NCBI GenBank assembly: GCA_963921935.1
Contig: OY998177.1
Coordinates: 24,079,926 to 24,143,925, forward strand
Length of the DNA stretch: 64,000 nt
Direction of reading: 5' to 3'
Origin: Galeruca laticollis
Taxonomy: Eukaryota > Arthropoda > Insecta > Coleoptera > Chrysomelidae
Shown here: piece after piece, positions 54,420 to 63,572 of the stretch
How positions within the stretch are numbered: position 1 is the stretch's first letter
How the letters are laid out: each line of letters opens with the position of its first letter
Program-made: the position numbers and the translations under genes
Notes under the pieces: generated by a model
What the model was told of the DNA's origin: nothing
The model's database searches: none
Seen by the model: only the letters and a program-made list of their open reading frames with translations

Positions 54420-55633
54420 TCTTCTTCTTCTAGTGCCTATCCGGTCCGGATGTTGGCGATCATTCTGGCTATTATGATTTTATTTGCTGCTGCACGGAAT
54501 AGTCCTGTAGTAGTTGTTGAAAACCATGTCCTGAGATTTTTGAGCCATGAATTTCTCCGTCGTCCTGGGCCACGTTTACTAGGGATCTTCCCTTGCAAGA
54601 TATTTTGTAATAGACTGAACCTTTTCTCATTTCGCATTATATGACCGAAATATTCTAGCTTGCGGATCTTTATCGTTTTTATTAATTCGGTGTCTTTCTG
54701 CATTTTTCTGCAGACCTCTACGTTGGACACATGGTCTGTCCATGAGATTCTTAATATTCTACGATAGAGCCACATTTCAAAGCTTTCGAGTTTTTTTGTT
54801 GTTGCGTCGGTCAAGGTCCATAATTCGACCCCGTACAGTAAGACGGAGAAAACGTAGCAGCGAAGGAGTCTTATTTTGGTAGTTAACGTCAGAGATCGAC
54901 TTTTAAAAACTGATGCCATTTTGAGAAATACGGCCCTTGCTTTCTCTATTCTACAGCGGATTTCTTGTGAGTGGTCCCATTGGTCATTGAGTGTAGTTCC
55001 TAAATATGTGTATTTACCGACCCTCTCAATTTGTAGCTGATTTAGGGTGAGGTGCTCCTGTGGAATCTGACTTTTGCTGATTACCATGTACTTCGTTTTG
55101 TTGACATTTATATCGAGACCGTATTCTAGACTAACTGAATACAATCTGTTCATTAGTTGTTGTAATCCATTGAGGTCTCCAGCCATAATCACTGTATCGT
55201 CAGCGTATCTGATGTTGTTTAATCTTTTACCATTTAGTAATATTCCTTCATCTACGTCCTCGAGAGCCTCTCTAAATATGTATTCTGAATAAACATTAAA
55301 TAATAGAGGGGACAATACGCATCCTTGCCTTACACCTCGTGCGATCTTTATGGCATCTGATTTTTCTCCTTCTACGGACACATATGCTGACTGATCCCAA
55401 TATAGTCTCGATATTATTTCCAAGTCTCTTCCATCGATCCCAACAGTATTTAATATTTCCACTAGTTTGTGATGTTGTACTCGATCAAAAGCTTTACTGT
55501 AGTCTACAAAACAAGCATATACGTCGCAGTTGACGTCTCTACATCTCTGGAATAATACCTGTACACTGAATAGTGCCTCTCTAGTACCTACCGCATCTCG
55601 GAAACCGAATTGAGTTTCCGACATATAATCTTC
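54420..55633 (-). mobile_element. LINE C: 5'-truncated non-LTR retrotransposon
   Basis: A 1.2-kb insert at the upstream end of the integrase gene. The 3' end is a (GAA)n tail, seen as TTCTTCTTCTTC at 54420. ACGCACT occurs at 54413-54419 and again at 55634-55640 and is the probable target-site duplication. Endonuclease and N-terminal RT are lost by 5' truncation. Confidence 0.85.
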
Positions 55634-55639
55634 ACGCAC
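54437..55639 (-). CDS. LINE C reverse transcriptase, uninterrupted fragment
   Basis: A 400-residue open frame. RT motifs: SETQFGFRDAVGTREALFSV, YACFVDYSKAFDRVQHHKLV (first Asp), IARGVRQGCVLSPLLFNVYS, NNIRYADDTVIMAGDL (YADD intact), GLDINVNKTKYMVISKS and VGKYTYLGTTLNDQWDHSQE. The C-terminal region follows with LLYGVELWTLTD, WLYRRILRISWTDHVSN, KLEYFGHIMRN and KRGPGRRRNSWLKNLR, ending MIANIRTG-stop. No RNase H. The first codon is a GTG in the target duplication, so there is no real start; the fragment is not expected to be translated on its own. The clade is RTE-like or near it. Confidence 0.9.
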   Translation of the reverse strand: MREDYMSETQFGFRDAVGTREALFSVQVLFQRCRDVNCDVYACFVDYSKAFDRVQHHKLVEILNTVGIDGRDLEIISRLYWDQSAYVSVEGEKSDAIKIARGVRQGCVLSPLLFNVYSEYIFREALEDVDEGILLNGKRLNNIRYADDTVIMAGDLNGLQQLMNRLYSVSLEYGLDINVNKTKYMVISKSQIPQEHLTLNQLQIERVGKYTYLGTTLNDQWDHSQEIRCRIEKARAVFLKMASVFKSRSLTLTTKIRLLRCYVFSVLLYGVELWTLTDATTKKLESFEMWLYRRILRISWTDHVSNVEVCRKMQKDTELIKTIKIRKLEYFGHIMRNEKRFSLLQNILQGKIPSKRGPGRRRNSWLKNLRTWFSTTTTGLFRAAANKIIIARMIANIRTG

Positions 55640-55640
55640 T

Positions 55641-55817
55641 AAAACTAATTATTAAAATATAAAAACACACTGAATTTTTGCTCACTCTTGTCAACTACAA
55701 CAAATAGACAAGTAATCAATAACTCTAGACGAATGCAGCTGGAATAATCGAAACAAAGATATGCGCACGCAATTACATCTGGAGAGCAACAACTCGGAAT
55801 CAACTTTTACTTTACTT
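55641..55817. other. Integrase-element sequence between LINE C and LINE D
   Basis: No coding. 55788-55817 (caactcggaatcaacttttactttacttg) resembles the inner part of the right inverted end at 58700-58740, consistent with LINE D having inserted into that end. Confidence 0.4.
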
Positions 55818-56001
55818 GTTTAGGGAGTCTTGTTTCTGACATACGTTGTATGTACCCATACCATGTAAGTTGTTTTTTCTCTTTGTCATCGATAATGGTA
55901 CCTTCAATCCCCATTATTTCTTTAGTGGTGTCATTCCTGATACTATCTTCTCTTAAAATCCTGAGTGATCTTCTCATCGCATCCATTTCAAGAGCTTCTA
56001 A

Positions 56002-57198
56002 TCATTTTTTATATATCTCTGTTAGTATCCAGTTCTCAGATCCATACAATAGGCAGCTTTTCACTAAAGTTTCATATATATTGAATTTTCTGTTCTTTGT
56101 AATATTTTTATTGCACAGAATGCCATTGAGACAAGATATCGCTTTTTTCGCTGTTGTTATTCTACTTTCTATTTTTTTGTTATCTCTCCCAGTTGAGTCA
56201 AATGTCACTCCCAGATAGTTATAGGCTTGACAGTGTGTTATTGTTCGATAATTATTTAATGTTAGATCACTAGGTTCTCCACTGATACAAAGATATTTGG
56301 TCTTTTGAATGTTGACCCTTGGACCCCAGATTTCGTACTCTTCAATCAACTTGCGCATCATGTACTCCATATCTTCCTTATCAGTTGATATAATTGCTTG
56401 ATCATCGGCAAACTCCAAAGTATAAAGTGTTGTGTAATCGAGTTCTATTCCCATTCCATGAATTTTCCTTTTCTATTGTTTTAAAGCTGCTGCCACATAG
56501 ATTTTGAACAATGTTGGCGATATACAACATCCCTGTCTCAAACCTTTATTCACTGTTAATTCATCAGTGATATATTTTCCTATTTTTACTCTTGAGTTTG
56601 CCCCATTATAAAGATTTTGTAGAGCTGTAATAAGAGTGTGATTGATATTGGTGTCTTTTAGAACTTCCCAGAGTTTCACCGTTGGTATTGTGTCGTATGT
56701 TTTGTGTAAGTCTACAAATGTTATATGTATTTCTCTGTTAGTTGCCATCTTCTTTTCAATAATTTGTCTGAGACAAAATATGTTATCGTTACATGTTCTT
56801 CCAGCACGAAATCCGCTTTGTTCTTCTTCTTCTTGACCTTTAATTTCATCCTCTATATGATCTCTCAGTACTCGTCCATACAGTCTACTGACTGCACTTG
56901 TTACGGATATTCCTCTGTAATTTTCACATCGTTTTCTAACGCCTTTTTTATAGATTGGTGTTATATATGCAGTTCTCCATTCTTTTGGAACGGGATGTCC
57001 ATTAATGCACAAGTTGAATATGCACGCTAGACCCCCGAACAACGTATCTGTTCCATTCTTCAGAAGTTCAGCGCACACACCCTCAGGGCCACAAGCTTTT
57101 CCATTTTTCAAACCTTTTATTGCTTTTTTGACCATATCCCCAGTGATTTCAACGTTTTCGCCTTGTATATCTATTTCCTCCGTAATTGATTCATGCAA
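56002..57198 (-). pseudogene. LINE D reverse transcriptase
   Basis: One phase with one internal TAG at 56473-56475. Motifs: AIKGLKNGKACGPEGVCAEL, WRTAYITPIYKKGVRKRCEN, YRGISVTSAVSRLYGRVLRD, QSGFRAGRTCNDNIFCLRQI and ITFVDLHKTYDTIPTVKLW (the usual KAFD reads KTYD but the Asp is kept). GLRQGCCISPTLFKIYV, then after the stop LYTLEFADDQAIISTDKEDM (FADD catalytic box), VNIQKTKYLCIS and YNYLGVTFDSTGRDN, ending SENWILTEIYKK-stop. The TAG lies where relatives carry Trp (KQ-stop-KRKIHGMGIEL). Confidence 0.9.
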
Positions 57199-57305
57199 AT
57201 ATTCTTGTCTGTCTTCAGTAAGTAATTATTTGTAGTAGTCTATCCATTTTTTTGTTTCTATTATCTGTATGTGTGATCTTTCCCTGTGTGATGTTCGAAC
57301 TGAAT

Positions 57306-57524
57306 TTATGAATCTCCAAGCTTCTGTGTTTTTCCGTCCTCCAATGTAGGTATTGCTATCGTGACATTTCTTATCCCAAAGTTCATTTTTTGCTTTCTGA
57401 ATAAATTTTCACGTTTAATCATTTTGTAGTGTTCGAGATCATCTGGATTTTTTGTGTTCAACCATTTTAGGCATAAGTCTTTCTTTTGTTTTACTAAAAC
57501 TTCTAGATCTTTATTCCACCACAA
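57306..57524 (-). pseudogene. LINE D linker segment between endonuclease and RT
   Basis: MWWNKDLEVLVKQKKDLCLK and DLEHYKMIKRENLFRKQK are the WWN-containing linker found before RT in these elements. It ends near QKLGDS in a different phase from the RT that follows. Confidence 0.75.
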
Positions 57525-57688
57525 ATTATCACTTACATATTGCTTATGTAATCCTAATGATTATTTAGCCGCTTCGTGTATACTTGAGATGATGTTAGTA
57601 TAGGTTTCTTGAATTGTGAGGACTTGAAAATTTGGTATCAGCTTATTGTCTAGTCTTTGTTAATATAATTGTATTGTACTGTCATCTA

Positions 57689-58494
57689 TCAGGCTATCAA
57701 GATTATATTTTGTGTGTGGCACTTCTTGTAAGTCAATCGTTTGGTTGTCTTTATTTTGTACTTCATATTTAGTGAAAAGAATATTTTGGCTCGTACCAGA
57801 AAATGAAATGATCCACCCCCAAAAGCTCCTCTTAGTACTCTGATATCATTTATCTGTATGCTTGATTTTTGTCTAAGGATGAAGTAAGTTATTACTGATT
57901 TCAGATTACGTGTTGGTTGTGTCCAGGTGTATCTATGTATATCTTTATGATTGAAGAAGCCATTCGTGATTGTTAAGTTGTTGGTTTCACATTGTATGAG
58001 TCTGTTGCCATTATTCATTTGCTCCTCTCCAAATGGGCCTACAATATTACTGTTGTTCATTTTTCCTGTTCGGCTGTTTAAGTCGACCATCATCACGATC
58101 TCTCTAGAGTTCCCAATCTTATTAACAACTCCATTGAGGATATCAAAGAAGGATTCTTTATTAGCGATTGATTCATCGTGTAAAGGGCCGTATACTGTTA
58201 TTAACGTGACATTATGTTGGTGGAGTTTGATATTCACTGTTAAGATATTTTCATTGATAATTTCGTAATTTTGTTTTCTAATGTTGCCTTTATTAAGATG
58301 GATACTTCTCTTTTTGCACGCTCTTCCTTTGGTACCCCGCTATATATATGGAGATATTTACCAATTCGTTCAATACCAATGCCTTTTTTTATGTTGGTAA
58401 GGGTCACCACATTCATTTCAAGTTTTTCTATTTCTGATACAATGATGTTGACTTTGTGTTTTACTCCCTGTATATTCCATGTTCCCATTTTCAT
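57689..58494 (-). pseudogene. LINE D endonuclease
   Basis: Starts MKMGTWNIQGVKHKVNII. LTNIKKGIGIERIGK stands where relatives read LTETKKKG, so the catalytic Glu is lost. A phase change occurs at 58238. The second part has LITVYGPLHDESI, IVMMVDLNSRTGKMNNSNIV (Asp-Asn retained), RYTWTQPTRNLKSVITYFIL and GGGSFHFLVRAKI, where SDH has become SFH and IDYF has become ITYF. The endonuclease would be inactive. Confidence 0.88.
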
Positions 58495-58710
58495 TAACCG
58501 TTGTCGTTGCTTTTGTCTTTTACCATTAGATCCGTCCGTGTTTCCGAAGCGATGTTTAGGCTTTATAGCATGTTGGATTTTTACGTATAGCAGTGAGCTA
58601 GCCTGCTGCTACAACCCTCCTCCTTTATCTGGGCTTGGGACCGGCAGCAGTATCATCGAGCTACTCTATCCACCCGACAATACCACTGGCGGAGTTACTT
58701 TCACTGATAC

Positions 58711-58774
58711 TTTTAGTAAAACTTTACTTTTGCTAGACAGAGTTAACTCTACCTAACAATCTACTTCCTGTAAC
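58711..58774 (-). repeat. Candidate right inverted end
   Basis: On the reverse strand TTACAGGAAGTAGATTG, then AGAGTTAACTCTGTCTAG and AAAAGTAAAGTTTTACT. Imperfect match to 52541-52606. Confidence 0.55.
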
Positions 58775-59489
58775 TTATAAATACCGGACGTCCTAAATAT
58801 TATAAATAACGGACTTGTGATTGAAATTGTTTTGCCAGGTAAAATTTAATTCATTACCATACAATATTTAAAATTAAACTAATTGAGTAAGGAGGAAGTA
58901 ACAGGTTACAGGTTTTAAATGTAAATAAACTAAATAATACCGAATGATACCAGAACTAAAAAGTAGCTGCGTTACAGTGTCTCATTGTTTACAATATGTG
59001 GGAACAGTGAGACATTTGTAACCAATTAGAGAAATAATAAGTAAATTCATGTGTGATAACAAAATTGAATGTTTATCCATTTTATTCGTATATTGAAACA
59101 AGGTACATTTCACTAGAATTGAGTAATCCGATATTTTGTCTTTTTTTAATTTTTTAAAACTGATTTTTTATAAAAAGTTTCTCATTATTACCCGCTCTAC
59201 CCTATCATGGAAAGCAACACGTTTTAGAAAATCAAATTGAATAGTTATAGATCAGAGGCCTAAAATAGAAAGATTAAGAGGATTGTATGCAACAAGCTGG
59301 ATTAAATTTGTGCATTTATTACGTTGATTCCTGTCATAATCAAAGCATTGGATAATATTCCAAAATTGACTGATAAGAAAACTGCCACTGATGCTCAATT
59401 GCTGTCATATGCTTGTTGTAAATTTGACTTTATATTGAGCGTTTTTGTGGCCAACTCGCTGTTTGAACTCACTTTACCCCTTCTAACAT
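58775..59489. other. Unassigned AT-rich stretch
   Basis: No gene. TTTATAAATACCGG/ TTATAAATAACGG near 58775-58815 forms a short near-tandem repeat just outside the candidate inverted end. Confidence 0.45.
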
Positions 59490-59720
59490 AAAATATGGGT
59501 TTGCGTTTAACTATTGACTCTGCAGAAAAACCAAAACAATCAAAAGAAAAGTTAAGACAAAACGCCAATAATTTTCGACAGGTGTCAGATTTTTGTAACG
59601 AGTTTGGTATTGCTATATCTCTACCAACAGTATCTAGTAAATTATCAAACAAACCTAGAGAATGTACCAGTCTCATCTCCAGGAGAATATTACGGGAGAA
59701 AATTTTTTGACGTGTTTCCT
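59490..59720 (+). pseudogene. Possible hAT/ZMYM-type transposase scrap
   Basis: GLRLTIDSAEKPKQSKEKLR, FRQVSDFCNEFGIAISLP and VSSKLSNKPRECTSLISRRI recall the segment just before the dimerisation region of hAT-like (ZMYM1-like) proteins, where an R/K-rich GRxxNR motif is followed by EYYR. Only about 70 residues are readable and no catalytic motif is present, so the call is weak. Confidence 0.35.
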
Positions 59721-60526
59721 TATAAACATTTATAATTCCGAAAGTATAAGAGTCACCGATTTTTCATTTACGTCAGTCGATAGTGGAAAAATGGAATTTG
59801 ATAACTGACCAAATTTGGTTTTTTCAATTCCGTATTTGTAGAAAATATACAGGGCTAACGTTGAACAAAAACATTTCTGTAACAAATCACAATAAAAAAA
59901 TTGTAGTAGCTACGCTTATAGAATGGAAATACTAAAATAAGTGAAAATCGAAAGGGGAGTTTTCGTAGTAATGAAATAAATACAGCAACGTTCCCCTGAT
60001 AATATGAACCTCCTCGGACTGGAAATCAAACTTTTTTTTGATTTTAATGAAATTTTGAATACGGGGGGGGGGGTGCTTTCACACTAGAATTATTTTGGTT
60101 GGAAAATTTATTAAAATGGGGCCGGTAAACTATTCAACAAAATCAAAACCTGACAAAACTTATGGATTCTACGACAAAAAATACAGAATACTACATAATT
60201 TTTCCAAAAACTATGAACACAAATATTCATTATTCTGGTTAAAAATAGCAAAATTTTGACAAACTCCCCTAAAAACATTTATAATTCCTAAGTACAAGAG
60301 ACGCCGACTTCTTTTAACGCCATTCGACAGAGGAGAGATGTATCTTGATAACTTATCATATCTGGTATTTTCGATTCCTTATTAATAGTAAATAGACAGG
60401 GTTAAAGTTGAACAAACAATTTTTGTGACAAATCAAAATGAAAAAATATTTTCTAGCTACGCCTATCGGATGGAAACACTGAAATTGGTGAAAATCGCAT
60501 ACTAATATAAAAAATACAGCAGCTTT
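59718..60526. repeat. Tandem pair of a 549-bp repeat, copy 1 and start of copy 2
   Basis: 59718-60010 aligns with 60268-60537: both contain aaaacatttataattcc, then gatttttc/ggtattttcgattcc, acagggcta/ acagggtta with gttgaacaaa, gctacgc with atggaaa, gtgaaaatcg, and tacagca followed by ccctgataat or ccactgataat. Copy 2 is cut by LINE B and resumes beyond it (gattttaatgaaattt at 60045 and 62245). A run of 12 G lies at 60063-60074. Confidence 0.82.
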
Positions 60527-60764
60527 CCACTGATAATTAGATTAGATTAGATTACAAGGGGGTCGATTGGCTTATAGCTGGCCTTTCCACACTGCGACCT
60601 GAAATGATCTTTTGTTAATACCCTCCATCTTTTTTTTAGTCCCGGAGATCAAGGCTCCTAAGGAAGCCTATTATCCGATTGGGAGCTATTTTTGTTACCT
60701 AATCAGGTCTCAAGTACAACCGTTCCAGGTAATTATGGCATTGGGGAACAAGTACTCCACTGTA

Positions 60765-60953
60765 TCAGATTATATGTTCAGCCGTTTCATCTGCACTATA
60801 GCAGAATCTACATGTTCCTCTGTCCACTTTTCCCATCTTGCAGAGGTGATATCTGAGTGGGTAGTGTCCCGTAAGGAGTCCTGTGATTGCTCTGAGATCA
60901 GACTTCTGAAGCTCTAAGAGCAATTTAACATAGCGAGGAGAAGGTTCTAGCAA
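60765..60953 (-). pseudogene. LINE B C-terminal zinc motif
   Basis: LLELQKSDLRAITGLLTGHY, PLRYHLCKMGKVDRGTCRFC and YSADETAEHII correspond to the C-terminal GHxxLxxHLxxMG...CxxC region that follows RNase H in this clade. It is out of phase with the RNase H segment. Confidence 0.82.
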
Positions 60954-61160
60954 CCGTTTTGCTTGTCTTTGGTCTGGAACCTTTTTACAGTAATCTGCAC
61001 TAAGTTCCTTTTCTCATTTCCGGACTTTTTCCACAATGTGGCTTTTAGGGTTGCCACAAAATGATTCGGGTCAATTGAAAGGAGTGCTAGTTCTATAACA
61101 GAGATTGTTATGCCTAGCCAGTAGCTTAAGAGATTGTTTGTAGCTCCAGACTGTTTTGGA

Positions 61161-61661
61161 CTAATAGGTTGTAGACTTTAGAGCTTTCAAAGCGGCCTGG
61201 TTGTCGGACGCAACAAATATTCTGGCTGCGTTCAGGCGCTTTTTGAGGCACTCTTGAGTACAGAAGTCTATCGCTAGTATATCTGCTGGGAATATTGTGG
61301 GAGTGTTACCTAGGGCTTTTGATAACCTGTGATTATGTCCTGTAGCCGCTATTCCTACTCCTTCGTTTGTTTTTGACCCATCAGTATAATATGTGAGGGC
61401 ACCCCTTGTTATTTCTGAGATTTCGTTTTGTGTTAACTCATGATCGTTAATAATAACATCTAGAGCAGGCATCATCATAGATTGGGTTGATCCAGTCCTT
61501 AGTATCTCTAGATGTCCTGTCAAATCGCCGGGTTCCAGAGATTTAGCCTGTATTAACCCATAGTCATTTTGCAGAGCAATCCTCCTTACATGTAAATGTA
61601 GTGGAGTGAGATCTAGCATTATCTCCAAGGCCGCGCGAGGGTATGATCTCATTGCACCCAT
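61161..61661 (-). pseudogene. LINE B RNase H
   Basis: MGAMRSYPRAALEIMLDLTP links RT to RNase H. YYTDGSKTNEGVGIAATGHN holds the first Asp, IFPADILAIDFC stands in place of the usual AE (Glu replaced by Asp), and VASDNQAALKAL has the third acid. The frame ends after KSTTY, before the last Asp block. Confidence 0.87.
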
Positions 61662-62157
61662 TATTCCTAAACATGCGACTCTTTACAATTTTTGCAACTC
61701 TATTGTAGCTCTTTGTTGCGTTGTTTTCCTCCACCATACAAGCGCAGCATAGGTGATGACAACCGTTATATATGACCATTAGCTCATTTTTAGACCCCAA
61801 AGTTTTTCCAAAGAGCCTACGGCACGTCCAAAGAGCCCTTGTTGCTTTTGAGGTGATGTGTGCGAGGTGTGAGCTCCACGTAAGTTTCCTATCAAGGATG
61901 ACTCCAAAGTACTTAACTTCTTCCGAAATAAACAGGGTTGTACCATTCAAGCTTGGAGTCTGTGTACTTAATTTTCTCCTGTTAGTGAATGGAACAAGTG
62001 TCATTTTATTAGGATTGACTGAAAGTCCTTCCTTCGAACACCAAGTAGTTATGAGGTTCAAGGTACATTGCATGCGATCGGCAACGATGCTGTCGTGCTT
62101 ACCTCTGACCACTGTAACTAGATCGTCGGCATAGTCAAGAGCACGAACCACTGACAA
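61564..62157 (-). pseudogene. LINE B reverse transcriptase C-terminal half
   Basis: Opens at the catalytic box ALDYADDLVTVVRGKHDSIV, then CSKEGLSVNPNKMTLVPFTN, VKYFGVILDRKLTWSSHLAH and ITSKATRALWTCRRLFGKTL. Beyond about 61790 the phase is lost and the remaining residues are not native. The LDYADD and GLSVNPNK style matches LINE A, so both belong to one clade. Confidence 0.88.
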
Positions 62158-62158
62158 T

Positions 62159-62477
62159 ACAAATCGAGTTGATTATTTTCAAAGTTTGAATTTTTTAAAA
62201 GAAGTTCCAATTCCAGAGGATTGAAAATCGAAAATTATTTTTCGATTTTAATGAAATTTAAAAAACAGAATAAAGTGGTATCACAACTAATATTTTCTAA
62301 ACAATCCAAAGAAATAAAAAATTCCGAACCCATCACATATGCTGGTGATATTTCGAATAATATTTCAAAAAAAGTATCTTTAGCAACAATTACAACTATT
62401 TCTTCTAAAACAGAAAGTGATGTAAGTACAAAATTGGTAAATGTAAAAACAAAAATTTCCCCATTAAAAAGTCTGGT
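62159..62477. other. Continuation of the 549-bp repeat, no gene
   Basis: 62190-62270 continues repeat copy 2 after LINE B. The open frame 62221-62481 has no domain and begins inside that repeat, so I reject it as a gene. Confidence 0.55.
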
Positions 62478-62800
62478 ATGAATAAACGTATATGTTCAGA
62501 ATATAGTGCTGTCTATTTGGGTCAAAAGCTTAGAAGTTTTGAAATTAGACCCAGTGTACACTCGCGACCATACATATTGAAACAACCAGAGAAATCCCAC
62601 TACGCAAAACGTCTACTTGGCACCAAACATTCACTAACACCTAACAGAAAACTAGAAGTACTACATATTTGTGATAAGAAACTAGAACTGGATTTCCTTG
62701 AAAAATTATGAAGACTCACCCACAATGTGAAGTAGTCAACGAACAGATAAATCTTGGGAGTTCTCCACTTTTAAACTGTTTTCTTAAATAATAATAATTG
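62478..62800 (+). pseudogene. Penelope-like element C-terminal fragment 2
   Basis: CSEYSAVYLGQKLRSFEIRP keeps the YIG-like part of the GIY-YIG nuclease (VYLGQ, then R), followed by KSHYAKRLLGTKHSLTPNRK and LEVLHICDKKLELDFLEKL. A stop follows, and the tail NEQINLGSSPLLNCFLK-stop can be read in another phase. It is closely related to 27930-28170. The RT part is absent. Confidence 0.78.
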
Positions 62801-63139
62801 TAAAGATTAACATATATACTTGGAGTTTGGTCCTGATACCTATACCACACTGGTGTGTTGATATCGGCTCCCATTATTTTAATAATTTACTAGTAACCAA
62901 TTGTTCAAATTTGTATTTAGTTTGTGTGAGTGTACCAACAACGTTATCAACTTGGAGGAAAACCAGTGAGTTATGTTTTTCTTTCCCATAATTTGATGAT
63001 ATATGATATATTCAAATCCACTCAGAAACACAATCAGATAGGTTAGTTTTTAATTATCTTATCGCTTGGGCAGCCGTAGACGTAGAAACGATTGAGTCTT
63101 TGACTACAGAAGTACTCAAACGATAACTCATCTCATCTC
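62801..63139. other. Unassigned; leader of the terminal LINE or other
   Basis: No gene recognised. The stretch lies between the Penelope tail and the ORF1-like sequence. Confidence 0.4.
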
Positions 63140-63572
63140 TCAACCTACCTACTCACAAGCAGCGTCTAAGAAATTATACCCATCAAAAGCACTGTCCCTT
63201 ACATTTCCATCTTTAGACGGTGTGGAATTAGAAGAATATGTATATGCACTAGTTCCTAAAGTTCAACCAAAAAATATAACGTTTGCATCAAGAACTTCAA
63301 ACAACCGAATTAGCATATATTTATCAAGTAAATCTACTTTAGAAGAATATTCAACAAAAAATGGTAAAATATTTATAAACAACGAAATTATATCAGCAAG
63401 AAGATTGATTACTCCATCAAGTCGTATTTTACTATCAAATGTTCATCCCTCTATTCCAGTAATACGAAATGTGACAGTAAATTCCTTGAGTATAAACATC
63501 TCACTGAAAAACGCAATCCCATTCGTACCGATTCCAACAATTATTTCCCCCTTCACAATTCCATTTCGTTGA
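63140..63572 (+). pseudogene. LINE ORF1 C-terminal fragment
   Basis: Reads TYSQAASKKLYPSKALSLTF, PSLDGVELEEYVYALVPKV, PKNITFASRTSNNRISIYLS and ISARRLITPSSRILLSNVHP SIP. This block (ASRxSNNRxxIYLS...LSNVxPSIP) recurs in ORF1 proteins of insect LINEs whose RT starts with SSPGPDN. The stretch after SIP is out of phase with the RT that follows. Confidence 0.7.

Larger units (their letters stand above)
55818..58690 (-). mobile_element. LINE D: nearly full-length RTE-like non-LTR retrotransposon
   Basis: Reverse strand, with 5' leader (58690-58495), endonuclease (58494-57689), linker, RT (57198-56002) and 3' part. The leader contains GGTCCCAAGCCCAGATAAAG and GTAGCAGCAGG, a type of sequence I associate with the start of RTE-like elements. 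Coding is broken by several stops and phase changes. Confidence 0.87.
52541..58774 (-). mobile_element. KRBA2/Ginger-like integrase element with candidate inverted ends
   Basis: 52541-52606 and the reverse complement of 58711-58774 align over about 65 bp: both start TTACAGGAA, then (AA)GTAGATT, GAGTT-G/A-ACTC, CTAG, AAAAGT and TTTACT. Inside lies a reverse-strand integrase gene remnant (54400-52790). LINEs C and D occupy the rest and would be later insertions. A third, partial match to the inverted end at 55788-55817 suggests LINE D split the right end. The inverted ends are imperfect, so the element boundary is a hypothesis. Confidence 0.55.
60527..62158 (-). mobile_element. LINE B: 5'-truncated LOA-like non-LTR retrotransposon
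   Basis: Reverse-strand LINE body (60538-62147) inside the second 549-bp repeat copy. The flanks CCACTGATAAT (60527-60537) and CCACTGACAAT (62148-62158) look like an 11-bp target duplication with one later change. The 3' tail is a (TAATC)n run. It encodes the RT end, RNase H and a terminal zinc motif, split by several phase changes. Confidence 0.87.

Noticed and set aside
62221..62481. 86-codon forward frame
   Set aside because: It starts in the 549-bp repeat and has Lys/Ser-rich low complexity with no recognisable motif.
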